The notes: a model not told the origin generated them from the sequence alone. Positions 18,713-27,888 are shown, counted from the stretch's first letter. The stretch: DNA of 37,695 nucleotides from Bacteroidota bacterium (GCA_007693555.1 REDJ01000091.1:1-37695); one strand, 5' to 3'. Numbers and translations: made by a program.

Positions 18713-19369
18713 TTATTTGACCATTGATACTTCCTCAAGATAGGGCCTTGCATCAGGTCCCAGATTAAACATCAAATCAAGAATGCTTAAATCAGGCTGG
18801 AACCCAATACGGTCAGAAAAAACCTGGTAATAGGGTGTAAAAGTCAGTTTATTTAATTGTTTACAGTCTTTGCCTTTGGGGCTGATTGCAAAGCGTAAAT
18901 CAGTAAAAGCTGAACTTTCCTGTACAAATTTTTCTGTAAACTTAAATTCCCTCCATATTTCCAATTCACTGCATAAGGTATTAAGAATATGCGCATTCAA
19001 CAAATAAAGGGCAGAATAAGATTTTTCAAAAATCATGCTTTGAATCATGTCTTTATAAAACAGAAAAAAGGGTGCATTCCTGTAGGCTGATTCTATGCTG
19101 CGCCAGTGGATTTTTTGCCACCTGGTGTGCGAACTTATAATTACATGGTGTGTTTTGGTGTGGTTTCCAAATGGTTTTTCAACGGGAACTGTCAAATCAA
19201 TGGGGCCGTTTCCGCTGAGTATCCTGCATCTGTTGCGCCAGGTTTGTTTGGGATAGGTTTCATACACATCCACAAAAACTTTATCATAACGCATCAGGTA
19301 CACAAAATATTCAAGAGGTGGGAAATATGCTGTTGATAAAAGCAAGGGTATGTGCGAGGTTTCTGTCAT
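18713..19369 (-). CDS. WbqC family protein
   Basis: 218 residues matching the WbqC-like family: LLLSTAYFPPLEYFVYL at the start, then YPKQTWRNRCRILSGNG, DLTVPVEKPFGN and SILDLMFNLGPDARPYLEE. The family is found in O-antigen clusters and, in Bacteroidota, next to signal peptidase I, as here. The biochemical role is not settled; no catalytic residues can be named. No signal peptide. It lies 38 bp downstream of the signal peptidase gene and is probably co-transcribed with it. Confidence 0.85.
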   Translation of the reverse strand: MTETSHIPLLLSTAYFPPLEYFVYLMRYDKVFVDVYETYPKQTWRNRCRILSGNGPIDLTVPVEKPFGNHTKTHHVIISSHTRWQKIHWRSIESAYRNAPFFLFYKDMIQSMIFEKSYSALYLLNAHILNTLCSELEIWREFKFTEKFVQESSAFTDLRFAISPKGKDCKQLNKLTFTPYYQVFSDRIGFQPDLSILDLMFNLGPDARPYLEEVSMVK

Positions 19370-19407
19370 AAATATTATTTTACTGTGCAGTTTTCTTTTC
19401 TGGTGTA

Positions 19408-20490
19408 TTAATCCAATCGGCTGAGGATCCTCTTCCAGCGGATTGCTCCTATCAGTCCTGATTCTTTGTCGAAAGAAAGAAAAACTCCGGATACTCTTCC
19501 CTTAATATGATTCTCGGGTACAAGGCCCCACATTCGTGAATCAGTGGTATTATGCCTGTTATCTCCCATTACAAAATAATAATTCATTCTGAATGTATAA
19601 TCGGTTGCGTACCTGCTCTCCATAAAAACCGAATCATTTCTCCATTCGGGCTTTACTCTTTCGTGATAGAGGATGTGATAAAAATATTTATCGAAGTTGG
19701 CAGAATCCAAATCAATTGTCATTCCCTTGAAAGGAACTACAACAGGTCCGAAATTGTCAGAATTCCATTTTTGAGCATCTTTACCAAATGGAGGATTTAT
19801 TTCAGGTAAAAAATCAGCCGGGCTTTTTCTGATATGGGTAATACCAGGTCTTTTTTGCAGGGTATCTTTCATTTCTCTTGTTAAAGGGAGTAAATACCTG
19901 TTTCCTCCCCTGAGTTTTCGGGCTTCTGAAATTGTCAGACCTTCCAAAAAGTTTTCATCAATTTTTCCCCTTCTGGTTTCCACCAGGAAATTAAACTGGA
20001 TATTATCATTATATTCAAGTGCTATGTTATTTTTAAACACAACAGATTTTCTGATTTCAAGGGTATCGCCGGGCATCGCCATTATTCTTTTAGCCCTGGG
20101 GCGGCGCATATCTATGGCCAGATGATGAAACGACGGTGTATTGAAGAATACAAGATCATTGTGTTGAATATCTCTGTTTCCGGGTAGTCTTCCGTAAGGC
20201 AATTGTTGCACCCTTGGCAAAGTATCCGTTGAAAAGAAAAGATTCGTCCAGCTTTGGGGCAAAATCCTCATGGGCAGGCGGCTTCCATAGTTATATTTAT
20301 TCACAACTAAAACATCGCCTTTTAGCAAAGTACGCTCCATACTGCTGCCTGAGTAACTCACCAGATCAAAAACCAAATATCGTATTCCAAGAATAATAAA
20401 CACAGCAATCAGCAAAGCTTTTAACCATTCACGGATTATAGGATGGAGCAATGCGGTAATTTTTTTCCTGGTATATTTTTTCCTTATCAT
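19408..20490 (-). CDS. lepB: Signal peptidase I
   Basis: 360 residues from [10 protein letters not shown]. An ATG seven codons upstream (20511) overlaps a promoter element and is unlikely to be used. One membrane segment (about 22-44 in this numbering) is followed by the S26 catalytic boxes: [15 protein letters not shown] with the nucleophile Ser50, [13 protein letters not shown] with the general base Lys134, and [15 protein letters not shown] near the end. The enzyme cuts signal peptides of exported proteins on the periplasmic side. The long insert between box C and box E is common in Bacteroidota enzymes. It is followed by WbqC. Confidence 0.95.
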   Translation of the reverse strand: MIRKKYTRKKITALLHPIIREWLKALLIAVFIILGIRYLVFDLVSYSGSSMERTLLKGDVLVVNKYNYGSRLPMRILPQSWTNLFFSTDTLPRVQQLPYGRLPGNRDIQHNDLVFFNTPSFHHLAIDMRRPRAKRIMAMPGDTLEIRKSVVFKNNIALEYNDNIQFNFLVETRRGKIDENFLEGLTISEARKLRGGNRYLLPLTREMKDTLQKRPGITHIRKSPADFLPEINPPFGKDAQKWNSDNFGPVVVPFKGMTIDLDSANFDKYFYHILYHERVKPEWRNDSVFMESRYATDYTFRMNYYFVMGDNRHNTTDSRMWGLVPENHIKGRVSGVFLSFDKESGLIGAIRWKRILSRLD

Positions 20491-20508
20491 ACTTAAGCAC
20501 TGGAAACA

Positions 20509-20516
20509 CAAAATTA
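20509..20516 (-). promoter_or_regulatory. Promoter -7 element TAATTTTG for lepB
   Basis: Exact TAnnTTTG on the minus strand. It overlaps the upstream ATG at 20511 and so points to the ATG at 20490 as the real lepB start. Confidence 0.5.
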
Positions 20517-20577
20517 ACTAAATTGCCATAGAAGAAACCCGTGAACAACTTAATTCACTTAAGCGAAATCAATTTTA

Positions 20578-20585
20578 TATCTTTG
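20578..20585 (+). promoter_or_regulatory. Promoter -7 element TATCTTTG for the NAD(P)HX repair gene
   Basis: Exact TAnnTTTG, 63 bp upstream of the ATG at 20649. No clear -33 TTTG. Confidence 0.5.
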
Positions 20586-20648
20586 ATGGCAGATAAAAAT
20601 TGTGAATTTATTATAGTAAAATCAGGTGAGTAATTGATTACTTTTCTT

Positions 20649-22160
20649 ATGAAGATCCTCAACACACAGCAAATCCGGGAAACAGACCAATATACTATAG
20701 AGAATGAACCCATCGATTCCATTGATTTGATGGAAAGAGCATCAAAAGCATTTTTTGATGCAATAAAGAGAAAATTAAAAAAGCATAACCGGATAAAAGT
20801 GTTTTGCGGTATGGGTAATAATGGTGGTGATGGATTGGCGGTAGCACGCATGCTATTGGTCTCGGGTTATGATGTAACTGTTTTCAAACTCATTCATACT
20901 CAAAAAGCATCTGATGACTTTTCTATAAATGAAGAAAGATTGAATAAACTACGAAAGGCAAAGCTCATTCATATCGGCAATAAAACAGAATTTCCTGAAA
21001 TAAAGGCCGAAGATATAGTAATTGATGCTCTGTTCGGTAGCGGGCTCAACAGACCTTTGGAGGGCTTGCCTGCTGAAATAGTAATTCATATCAATCGGAG
21101 TGGTGCCAGGGTAATTGCCATTGATATTCCCAGCGGTCTTTTCGGTGAGGAAAATTCAGAAAATATTCCTGAAAATATTGTTAAAGCCGATTACACTTTT
21201 ACATTTCAGTTTCCAAAACTCTCGTTTATGTTCCCTGAAAACGAAATTTACCTGGGTCATTGGCAGGTATTGGATATTGGTCTGGACAAATCGTTTATTG
21301 AAGCGCAGGATACACCTTATTTTTTTCTGTTAAAGGAAGATTTAAGGTCTTCTTACAGATACAGAAAAAAATTTGACCACAAGGGAAAATACGGCCATGC
21401 CTTGCTCATATCAGGTAGTGAAGGGAAAGCTGGTGCAGCGGTGCTGGCAGCACAGGCAGCACTAAAAATGGGAATAGGGCTTCTTACTGTTCATATACCC
21501 CGGATTAATTATGTTATTCAGCATTCAGCTGTTCCGGAGGCAATGGTCTCTGTTGATGAAGATGAGAAAGTTTTCACGGGTATCAGAGATATTTCCCCTT
21601 ACTCAACCATTGCTGCCGGTCCGGGACTTGGCAAGGAAGCTCAAACTGCCAATGCGCTCAAATTGCTCATACAAAATTCAACCCGGCCTTTGGTTCTGGA
21701 TGCTGATGCCCTGAACATTCTGGCAGAAAATCCAACCTGGCTTTCTTTTCTGCCCGCAGGGAGCATTCTTACACCCCATGTGGGCGAATTCGAACGACTG
21801 GCCGGTAAATGCATTTCCGGATGGGAAAGGTTGGAAAAAGCAAGGGATTTCGCTTTTCGTTTCAATTGTTACCTTGTCCTTAAAGGAGCACACACAGCTA
21901 TAATAAGCCCCGATAAAAAAGTAATTTTTAATTCTACAGGTAATCCTGGAATGGCCACAGGAGGCACAGGTGATGTACTCACCGGAATGATACTTGGGTT
22001 ACTTACACAAGGTTACTCACCACAATACAGTGCCATGGCGGGAGTGTTTTTGCATGGGCTTGCGGCAGACATTGCTGCACGCAAAAAACCCCTGGAGTGT
22101 ATACTTGCCGGTGACCTGGTTTATTTAATTGATAAATCGATAAAAATGACTTTTTACTGA
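20649..22160 (+). CDS. nnr: Bifunctional NAD(P)H-hydrate epimerase / ADP-dependent dehydratase
   Basis: 503 residues from MKILNTQQIRETDQ, the usual family start; an ATG five codons earlier (20634) is less likely. The N-terminal epimerase domain (about 1-215) has KVFCGMGNNGGDGLAVARML and DALFGSGLNRPL. The C-terminal ribokinase-fold dehydratase domain has HKGKYGHALLISGSEGKAGA, ILTPHVGEFERLAG, LVLKGAHT and the catalytic GNPGMATGGTGDVLTGMI. The enzyme repairs NADH and NADPH damaged by hydration: the epimerase interconverts the R and S forms and the dehydratase restores NAD(P)H using ADP. Cytoplasmic, complete, divergent from lepB. Confidence 0.96.
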   Translation: MKILNTQQIRETDQYTIENEPIDSIDLMERASKAFFDAIKRKLKKHNRIKVFCGMGNNGGDGLAVARMLLVSGYDVTVFKLIHTQKASDDFSINEERLNKLRKAKLIHIGNKTEFPEIKAEDIVIDALFGSGLNRPLEGLPAEIVIHINRSGARVIAIDIPSGLFGEENSENIPENIVKADYTFTFQFPKLSFMFPENEIYLGHWQVLDIGLDKSFIEAQDTPYFFLLKEDLRSSYRYRKKFDHKGKYGHALLISGSEGKAGAAVLAAQAALKMGIGLLTVHIPRINYVIQHSAVPEAMVSVDEDEKVFTGIRDISPYSTIAAGPGLGKEAQTANALKLLIQNSTRPLVLDADALNILAENPTWLSFLPAGSILTPHVGEFERLAGKCISGWERLEKARDFAFRFNCYLVLKGAHTAIISPDKKVIFNSTGNPGMATGGTGDVLTGMILGLLTQGYSPQYSAMAGVFLHGLAADIAARKKPLECILAGDLVYLIDKSIKMTFY

Positions 22161-22218
22161 GAATGAAAACAAGCAGGTAAAAAAAAGTATTTAATTGCAT
22201 TGAAAATATCTTGATGTT

Positions 22219-22953
22219 ATGAGCAGATACGGAAAATGGATTATGGGTGGCCTGGGATGGGCAATTGGAGGACCGCTGGGAGGTATCCTTGGTTTTTTAA
22301 TGGGTTCGGCATTTGACAGTATGAATTCAGGTGAATATGAATTCAGAGGCCGCCAGGTCCATAGTGGCACAGGTCCGGGAGATTTCAGGATCAGTCTGCT
22401 TGTGCTTTCAGCCGCTGTTATGAAAGCCGATGGAAAAATGCTTAAATCGGAATTAAACTACATTAAGGCATTCTTTCTGCAAAACTTCGGAAAGCATGCT
22501 ACACAAAATTACATGCATGCATTCAGGGATATTTTAAAACAGGAAATACCCCTGCAGGATGTTTGTTTTCAGATAAGAAACAATATGGATCTGCACAGTC
22601 GCCTGCAATTGCTTCACTTTCTGTATGGTGTGGCCCTTGCTGACGGACATGCCGACCCAACAGAAATTCAAACACTGGAAAAAATTTCAGACTGGATTGG
22701 TATTAACAGATCCGATTACCTGTCCATTAAAAATATGTTTGTAAAAGATACTGACAGTGCATACAAAATCCTGGAAGTATCGCCCAATGCTACTGATGAG
22801 GAAGTCAAAGGTGCTTACCGAGCTTTAGCATTGAAATATCATCCCGACAGGGTAAGTCACCTGGGAGAAGAGTTCCAGCAAGCTGCGAAAGAAAAGTTTC
22901 AAAAAATGAATGAAGCTTACGATACTATAAAAAAGCAAAGGGGAATTAAATAA
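22219..22953 (+). CDS. TerB and J-domain protein, DjlA-like
   Basis: 244 residues. The N-terminus is a glycine-rich hydrophobic stretch (about 8-33, [19 protein letters not shown]) that may associate with membrane. Residues about 52-168 form a TerB-like helical domain ([33 protein letters not shown]), and about 180-242 a J domain with the HPD motif at 208-210. The arrangement is that of DjlA-type co-chaperones, which stimulate DnaK ATPase through the HPD loop. It begins 58 bp after the NAD(P)HX repair gene and may share its transcript. It converges with the PP2C gene. Confidence 0.88.
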   Translation: MSRYGKWIMGGLGWAIGGPLGGILGFLMGSAFDSMNSGEYEFRGRQVHSGTGPGDFRISLLVLSAAVMKADGKMLKSELNYIKAFFLQNFGKHATQNYMHAFRDILKQEIPLQDVCFQIRNNMDLHSRLQLLHFLYGVALADGHADPTEIQTLEKISDWIGINRSDYLSIKNMFVKDTDSAYKILEVSPNATDEEVKGAYRALALKYHPDRVSHLGEEFQQAAKEKFQKMNEAYDTIKKQRGIK

Positions 22954-22987
22954 ATCGATTTTCTCCCTTTTTACAAAACCAATGACA

Positions 22988-23725
22988 TCAATCTATTTTT
23001 ACCAACAATAGAGAAATATTATCCCGGGCACCCTTTTCATAAGCTTTCTCCATAATTTTTTGCAAATCAGGATTAATAAGCAAATCCTCAAGTTCTTTTT
23101 TGGAAAGCATATCAGAAAGCCCATCGCTGCATAATAACAGCATGTCAGATGGTTCAATGGGGTCATCAAGTTTTTCCATATCCAGAAAAGGCTTTTTTCC
23201 ACCCCCGATTGAGTTGGCAATGTAGTTGGAAGGGATGGTAGGATCATTGGTCATCCAGGCCAAAGTGTGATCGGTAGTCAATTGGCGCAATTTACCTTTA
23301 TGAAAAATATACAAACGACTATCGCCTGCATGAAACCAAAAGAAAGCACCATTATAGTATAATAAACCGGTTAGTGTAGTCCCCATGCCCCTGTATTCAG
23401 AATTTTCGTCACTCATACGTTTTAAGTCCATATGAGCATCAATAATCCAGTTGTTAAACTTTTGCCTGATAAAATCATAATATGCCTTTTCCGGTAAACT
23501 TTCAGAAAAATTAAAAAGACTTTTCAATACCTCAAGACTTGCCACCTCCCCTGCCTTATGTCCACCCATACCGTCGGCAACGGCAAAAACTGCACGCTGG
23601 GTATTGGCATTGAATTCTTTAAAAAAATAATCGTCTGTGAACAGATTATCATCCAGAAGCAGGTGATCCTCATTGTGCCACCTTTTCAAACCCTTGTCGC
23701 TGATACCCTCTACGGTAAATATCAT
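22988..23725 (-). CDS. PP2C-type serine/threonine protein phosphatase
   Basis: 245 residues, no signal peptide. The PPM-family motifs are all present: RWHNEDHLLLDD, VFAVADGMGGHKAGE (metal ligand Asp51), GMGTTLTGL, WFHAGDSRLYI, LTTDHT, LLLCSDGLSDML and ARDNISLLLV near the end. Metal-dependent phosphatases of this size usually reverse a cognate Ser/Thr kinase; no kinase gene is in the window. The start at 23725 gives the standard N-terminus (EGISDKGLKRWHNED). It is divergent from the Rrf2 regulator, with 254 bp between the two starts. Confidence 0.95.
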   Translation of the reverse strand: MIFTVEGISDKGLKRWHNEDHLLLDDNLFTDDYFFKEFNANTQRAVFAVADGMGGHKAGEVASLEVLKSLFNFSESLPEKAYYDFIRQKFNNWIIDAHMDLKRMSDENSEYRGMGTTLTGLLYYNGAFFWFHAGDSRLYIFHKGKLRQLTTDHTLAWMTNDPTIPSNYIANSIGGGKKPFLDMEKLDDPIEPSDMLLLCSDGLSDMLSKKELEDLLINPDLQKIMEKAYEKGARDNISLLLVKID

Positions 23726-23888
23726 ACATTAGATTTTGTGGTTTTACCTCTTTCTGCCTTTGAATTATATTATCCGAATATACAAAAAATAGATGTTACT
23801 TGATTTTTAATTCAATTAAATCTTCTATTTTTTTAATTTAACACTTTGTAACCATCTGTTTATTTATTACTTAAAAAATTATTTAAAT

Positions 23889-23912
23889 ATTGTGGTAAAA
23901 TAATACCACAAT
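23889..23912. promoter_or_regulatory. 24-bp palindrome, probable operator upstream of the Rrf2 gene
   Basis: Perfect inverted repeat ATTGTGGTA-N6-TACCACAAT with 9-bp arms. Its centre lies about 50 bp upstream of the start site predicted from the -7 element at 23939-23946, a position more typical of an activator site than of a repressor site. The regulator is not known; the Rrf2 protein itself or a CRP/FNR-type protein are candidates. The half-site spacing does not fit canonical CRP. Confidence 0.55.
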
Positions 23913-23938
23913 TATTTTTTTATTTCAAAAATCATTTA

Positions 23939-23946
23939 TACATTTG
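23939..23946 (+). promoter_or_regulatory. Promoter -7 element TACATTTG for the Rrf2-hcp cluster
   Basis: Exact TAnnTTTG, 33 bp before the ATG at 23980. It overlaps a possible TTG start at 23944, arguing for the later ATG. Confidence 0.6.
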
Positions 23947-23979
23947 CGTATTCATTTACCTAATTACTTGTATAGAATA

Positions 23980-24375
23980 ATGAGCAAAGTCCTTAATATA
24001 TCAGAAGCCGCTACAATAGCCATTCACAGCATGGGTTTAATTGCCCGTAGTGATAAGCTTGTGAGCACCCAGGAGATTGCTGATGCAACGGGATTCTCAA
24101 AAAATCATATTTCAAAAATTTTACAACAGCTCGTAAAAAACGGTTATCTAGTTTCTACCCGTGGACCCAAGGGTGGTTTTATATTAAGTGAGGAAGCCAA
24201 AGAAAAATCATTACTTGATATTTTTAACCTGATTGAAGGAGAACTGGAAGACAACACCTGCAAAATGCACTGCGAAAACTGTCCGTTTTCAAGTTGCATA
24301 TTTGGAGGGCTTGAACAAAAATTCACCAATGAATTCAGAAGTTATCTGATGGGTAGAAAAGTAATTGCCCTTTAA
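23980..24375 (+). CDS. Rrf2 family transcriptional regulator with four-cysteine sensor site
   Basis: 131 residues from MSKVLNISEAATIAIHSMG. The winged-helix part has QEIADATGFSKNHISKILQQL and the wing GPKGGFIL, both diagnostic of Rrf2. The effector region has Cys94, Cys98, Cys101 and Cys106 (CKMHCENCPFSSC), enough to hold an Fe-S cluster as in NsrR and IscR, though the spacing differs from theirs. Family members sense NO, redox state or Fe-S status. Its place at the head of the Hcp cluster suggests a nitrosative or redox sensor. A start codon TTG at 23944 is possible but would overlap the promoter element. The ferredoxin gene follows 58 bp later. Confidence 0.92.
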   Translation: MSKVLNISEAATIAIHSMGLIARSDKLVSTQEIADATGFSKNHISKILQQLVKNGYLVSTRGPKGGFILSEEAKEKSLLDIFNLIEGELEDNTCKMHCENCPFSSCIFGGLEQKFTNEFRSYLMGRKVIAL

Positions 24376-24433
24376 AATATGAAACCTGCAATACATAATA
24401 ATTAATAAATCAAAGAATTAACGACCAAAAGAA

Positions 24434-25345
24434 ATGAAAAGAACCATCATAAAAATCGACGAAGAACTTTGCAACGGTTGCAGCTTGTGTGTTGACGGTT
24501 GCCATGAGGGAGCCCTCCAGATGATTGACGGCAAAGCCCGTATGATTAGCGACTTATATTGCGACGGACTGGGAGCATGTATCGGCGACTGCCCTGTAGG
24601 TGCAATTACCCTTGAAATGCGAGAAGCAGAACCCTACGATGAAATTAAGGTAATGGACCGCATATCACCCAATGGTGAAGCTACTGTTATTGCCCATCTT
24701 AACCACCTGATAGATCATAATCAGACAGAGTTTGTAGAGCAAGGCATTCAGTATATCATAGATAAAAAGCTGGATGTTGATCTCAGAAAATTAAAAAATT
24801 ACACTTCCGAAGAAAAAGAAACAGAAACCCCAAATAAAGAAGAAAAAATGGAAATACACGCTCATAACGGAGGCGGTTGCCCCGGATCAAGAATGATGAG
24901 CTTTGATCGGCCAGAAGCAGCCACTGCTGCCGCAACATCAACGGCAACTTCTATAGCACAACCTTCAGAATTAAGACAATGGCCGGTGCAATTGCACCTG
25001 GTAAACCCGCAGGCACCATATTTCCAAAATGCTGATGTGCTTATGGCTGCGGACTGTGTGGCCTTTTCAATGGGCAACTTCCACAGTAAATACCTGAAGG
25101 GTAAAGGTCTGGCCATTGCCTGTCCTAAACTGGATCAAGGTAAGGAAATTTATATTGATAAGCTAACCGCAATGATTGACCACGCCAGAATCAATACACT
25201 TACCGTTATGGTTATGGAAGTACCCTGTTGTTCAGGATTACTGCAAATGGCCAAAATGGCATCAGAAAAAGCAAGCAGGAAAGTACCCGTTAAAGCACTG
25301 GTAGTTGGTCTGGATGGTGAAATCAGAAGTGAAGAATGGATGTGA
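24434..25345 (+). CDS. Hcp-associated 4Fe-4S ferredoxin-like protein
   Basis: 303 residues. The N-terminal ferredoxin module has one complete motif CNGCSLCVDGC (Cys13, 16, 19, 23) and a second, unusual one CDGLGACIGDCP (Cys43, 49, 53) that lacks the usual second cysteine. An acidic, low-complexity linker follows (about 122-180, including an Ala/Thr run), then a C-terminal domain with Cys149, 208, 230, 265 and 266 (EVPCCSGLL, AIACPKLD, AADCVAF). I infer that it carries two or more Fe-S clusters and passes electrons to Hcp, encoded next. I recognise the protein type as a usual hcp neighbour in anaerobes, but its C-terminal domain has no function I can name. Confidence 0.85.
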   Translation: MKRTIIKIDEELCNGCSLCVDGCHEGALQMIDGKARMISDLYCDGLGACIGDCPVGAITLEMREAEPYDEIKVMDRISPNGEATVIAHLNHLIDHNQTEFVEQGIQYIIDKKLDVDLRKLKNYTSEEKETETPNKEEKMEIHAHNGGGCPGSRMMSFDRPEAATAAATSTATSIAQPSELRQWPVQLHLVNPQAPYFQNADVLMAADCVAFSMGNFHSKYLKGKGLAIACPKLDQGKEIYIDKLTAMIDHARINTLTVMVMEVPCCSGLLQMAKMASEKASRKVPVKALVVGLDGEIRSEEWM

Positions 25346-25348
25346 AAT

Positions 25349-25390
25349 GGAGACCGGAGACCGAAGACGGGAGACCGGAGACCGAAGAAG
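25349..25390 (+). repeat. Two 21-bp tandem units between ferredoxin and hcp
   Basis: Two adjacent copies (25349-25369 and 25370-25390) beginning GGAGACCGGAGACCGAAGA and differing at one base. Each is itself built of GGAGACC/GAAGAC words. The array starts 3 bp after the stop codon of the ferredoxin gene. From 25400 to 25490 the spacer changes to a run of drifting ATAAACC words. Confidence 0.7.
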
Positions 25391-25510
25391 TAGGTAACAC
25401 TTAACAAATAAACTTATAAACCTATCAACTAATAAACCCATAAATCAATAAACCTTTAAACAAGTAAGCTTGTTAAATTAATAAACCATTAAAAAAGAGG
25501 AGATTACATT

Positions 25511-27169
25511 ATGAGTATGTTTTGTTTTCAATGTCAGGAAGCCGCAAAAGGCACAGGATGCACCATCAAAGGTGTATGTGGAAAAGAACCCGAACTCGCC
25601 AACATTATGGATGTACTGATGTACCAGTTAAGAGGCATGGCAGTATACAATAATATGGCGAAAAAAGAAGGTCTGGACACATCGAAAGAAGATCAGTTTA
25701 TTTTCGAAGGATTGTTTATGACCATCACCAACGCTAACTTTGACCACCAGCGCTTTATTGAAAAGATTCGCGAAGGATTCGAAGTAAGAATAGCACTGGA
25801 GAAAAAACTTGAAGAATCCGGTATAAGTATTAACAAGGATGAACTTCCGGAAGCAGCTAAATGGTATGCCTATACTCCAGGCGAGTATGAAAGAAAAGCA
25901 CAGCAAGTGGGTGTTCTGCAATTGAGCCCCAATGAAGATGTCCGTTCACTGCGCGAACTTACCATTTACGGTCTTAAAGGCATCGCCGCTTATGCTGAGC
26001 ACGCATATAACCTGGGACATATTGAACAGGATATCTTTGACTTTATCTCAAAAGCTCTTGCAGCAACACTTGATGACTCACTTACTGCTGAACAACTTAC
26101 TGCATTGGTGCTTGAAACCGGCTCCTATGGCGTAAAAGTAATGGCGTTGCTTGATAAAGCCAATACAACAGCTTACGGTAACCCCGAAATCACCAAGGTT
26201 AATATTGGTGTGCGCAAAAATCCTGCTATTCTTATAAGTGGCCACGATTTGCGTGACATGGAAGATCTGCTTATCCAAACCGAAGGAACCGGCGTGGATG
26301 TTTACACACATAGCGAAATGTTGCCTGCCAATTACTACCCCGCTTTCAAAAAATATGACCATTTTGTAGGCAACTACGGAAGCTCATGGTGGAAGCAAAA
26401 AGAGGAGTTCGAAACTTTTAACGGTCCCATCCTTTTCACTACCAACTGTATAGTACCCCCATCCAAAAAGGCAACTTATTCCGACCGTATTTACACTACC
26501 GGTTCATCAGGGCTGAAAGGCAGCAAGCACATTCCCAACCGCGCGGAAGGCGGACGCAAGGATTTCTCAGAAATCATTGAACATGCAAAGCAAACCCAAC
26601 CTCCTGTAGAAATTGAAACAGGAGAAATCGTTGGCGGATTTGCCCACAACCAGGTGATGCAACTGGCCGATAAAGTTGTTGATGCCGTTAAATCAGGTGC
26701 CATCCGCAAGTTCTTTGTTATGGCAGGTTGCGATGGTCGTATGAAAGACCGTGATTATTATACTGAATTTGCAGAAGCACTGCCCAAAGATACCGTTATC
26801 CTAACTGCAGGTTGCGCCAAGTACCGGTACAACAAACTACCCCTGGGCGATATTGGCGGTATTCCAAGAGTACTGGATGCCGGACAGTGCAATGACTCCT
26901 ACTCACTGGCTGTTATAGCACTGAAACTGAAAGAAGTATTTGAGCTCAACGATATAAACGATCTGCCCATTGCATACAATATTGCATGGTACGAGCAGAA
27001 AGCTGTTATCGTACTGCTGGCACTGCTTTCCCTGGGAGTGAAGAACATTCACCTGGGACCCACACTGCCCGCATTCCTTTCACCCAACGTGGCTAAAGTT
27101 CTGGTTGACAATTTCGGAATTGCACCCATTGGCAGCGTTAATGAAGACATGAAACTTTTCCTTAATTAA
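25511..27169 (+). CDS. hcp: Hydroxylamine reductase / hybrid cluster protein
   Basis: 552 residues. The N-terminal cluster motif is Cys5, 8, 17 and 23 (CFQC then GCTIKGVC), spaced C-x2-C-x8-C-x5-C as in anaerobe-type Hcp. Hybrid-cluster ligands are all visible: His in [12 protein letters not shown], Glu in THSEMLPAN, Cys in TTNCIVPP, the persulfide Cys in [12 protein letters not shown], Cys in [10 protein letters not shown], Cys in [10 protein letters not shown] and Glu in AWYEQKAV. Hcp reduces hydroxylamine in vitro and NO in vivo, and can act as a protein S-nitrosylase. A GAGGAG 9 nt before the ATG is an unusually good Shine-Dalgarno for this organism, and a hairpin (25457-25476) lies just upstream. 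It is part of the Rrf2-led cluster. Confidence 0.98.
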   Translation: MSMFCFQCQEAAKGTGCTIKGVCGKEPELANIMDVLMYQLRGMAVYNNMAKKEGLDTSKEDQFIFEGLFMTITNANFDHQRFIEKIREGFEVRIALEKKLEESGISINKDELPEAAKWYAYTPGEYERKAQQVGVLQLSPNEDVRSLRELTIYGLKGIAAYAEHAYNLGHIEQDIFDFISKALAATLDDSLTAEQLTALVLETGSYGVKVMALLDKANTTAYGNPEITKVNIGVRKNPAILISGHDLRDMEDLLIQTEGTGVDVYTHSEMLPANYYPAFKKYDHFVGNYGSSWWKQKEEFETFNGPILFTTNCIVPPSKKATYSDRIYTTGSSGLKGSKHIPNRAEGGRKDFSEIIEHAKQTQPPVEIETGEIVGGFAHNQVMQLADKVVDAVKSGAIRKFFVMAGCDGRMKDRDYYTEFAEALPKDTVILTAGCAKYRYNKLPLGDIGGIPRVLDAGQCNDSYSLAVIALKLKEVFELNDINDLPIAYNIAWYEQKAVIVLLALLSLGVKNIHLGPTLPAFLSPNVAKVLVDNFGIAPIGSVNEDMKLFLN

Positions 27170-27178
27170 AATCCAATA

Positions 27179-27206
27179 AACCGCGGGGGTTAAACCCTCC
27201 GCGGTT
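27179..27206 (+). terminator. Intrinsic terminator or attenuator after hcp
   Basis: Stem AACCGCGGGGG / CCCTCCGCGGTT, one bulged T, 5-nt loop, then TTCT. It lies 10 bp after the hcp stop and 17 bp before the next gene. The weak T-run suggests partial read-through to the downstream genes. Confidence 0.7.
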
Positions 27207-27222
27207 TTCTAAAAAATACGCC

Positions 27223-27414
27223 ATGGAAAGAGACGATATTTTATGCAACTGCCTTGACATAACCAAAGGAACCGTTGAAGACGCCATCAAAAAAAAGAAA
27301 CTGAAAAGCGTTCGCCAGGTTCAGGATGAAACCGAAGCCGGTACCGTATGCGGTGCCTGTGTAGATGACATTTTTATCCTGCTGGAAGAAATAAACGGAA
27401 AGGTAGAGGATTAG
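27223..27414 (+). CDS. BFD-like [2Fe-2S]-binding protein
   Basis: 63 residues, with Cys8 and Cys10 (LCNC) and Cys43 and Cys46 (VCGAC), the C-x-C...C-x2-C pattern of bacterioferritin-associated ferredoxin-like [2Fe-2S] domains. No signal peptide. Such small modules shuttle electrons and in some genomes are fused to larger reductases. In this place, 53 bp after hcp and beyond the hairpin, an electron-donor role for Hcp is the simplest reading; that is inference. The ATG at 27223 is set by the short leader after the hairpin. Confidence 0.88.
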   Translation: MERDDILCNCLDITKGTVEDAIKKKKLKSVRQVQDETEAGTVCGACVDDIFILLEEINGKVED

Positions 27415-27426
27415 GTTAAATTTGAG

Positions 27427-27470
27427 GCTGAACGATAGTGAAGTCCCGAGAGCTTTGCGATTCGGGATTA
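27427..27470 (+). repeat. Hairpin repeat element, third copy of a dispersed family
   Basis: CTGAACGATAGTGAAGTCCC followed by GAGAGCTTTGCGATTCGGGATT can fold with AGTCCCGA pairing TCGGGATT, imperfect at its ends. It resembles the two copies at 37509-37595, sharing GAAGTCC and CGGGATT in the same order. It starts 12 bp after the stop of the BFD-like gene. Confidence 0.45.
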
Positions 27471-27494
27471 AGATTAAGATTAAGATTAAGATTG
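27466..27494 (+). repeat. (GATTAA)n microsatellite
   Basis: Four full GATTAA units plus a partial fifth, directly after the hairpin element and within the transcribed spacer between the BFD-like gene and the cupin gene. From 27500 it passes into TCAACTT/CAACC words. Confidence 0.8.
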
Positions 27495-27564
27495 AGAGTT
27501 TTTTATCAACTTATCAACCTAAACTTTTCAACTCTTCAACTTTTAAACCCATAAACCCAAAGAA

Positions 27565-27888
27565 ATGAGCAACTTCAATCACAGCACCATCATAAATTTC
27601 AAAAAAGACATTGAGTACGCAAGCAACAGTGTAGTGAGCAAGCGTGTACTGGAACAAAAAACCGGCAATATTACCCTTTTCTCCTTCGATAAAGGTCAGA
27701 AACTGAGTGAGCATTCAGCACCCTTCGATGCAATGGTTCAGGTAGCAGAGGGCCAGGTTGAGATTACAATCGATAAAAAACCTTACATCCTCAAAGAAGG
27801 TGAAACCATCATTATGCCGGCCAATATTCCGCATGCACTTCTGGCGGTGGAAAAATTCAAAATGTTGCTTACAATGATCAAAGGCTGA
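27565..27888 (+). CDS. Cupin domain protein
   Basis: 107 residues forming one small cupin barrel: the first motif region is SFDKGQKLSEHSAPFDAMVQVAEG (given in two halves: SFDKGQKLSEHSAP and FDAMVQVAEGQVEI), the second is EGETIIMPANIPHALLAV. One histidine of the usual metal triad is in each motif (EHSAP and PHALL). Function within the Hcp cluster is unknown; small cupins often bind a metal or small ligand. Start at 27565 follows an A-rich leader (AAACCCAAAGAA). The stop overlaps the next reading frame region by spacing of a few bases. Confidence 0.85.
   Translation: MSNFNHSTIINFKKDIEYASNSVVSKRVLEQKTGNITLFSFDKGQKLSEHSAPFDAMVQVAEGQVEITIDKKPYILKEGETIIMPANIPHALLAVEKFKMLLTMIKG

Noticed and set aside
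23889-23912. CRP binding site
   Set aside because: TGTGG and CCACA halves are 10 bp apart, not the 6 bp of the CRP consensus TGTGA-N6-TCACA.
25349-25490. CRISPR array
   Set aside because: Units are short, directly adjacent and drifting, with no unique spacers and no cas genes.
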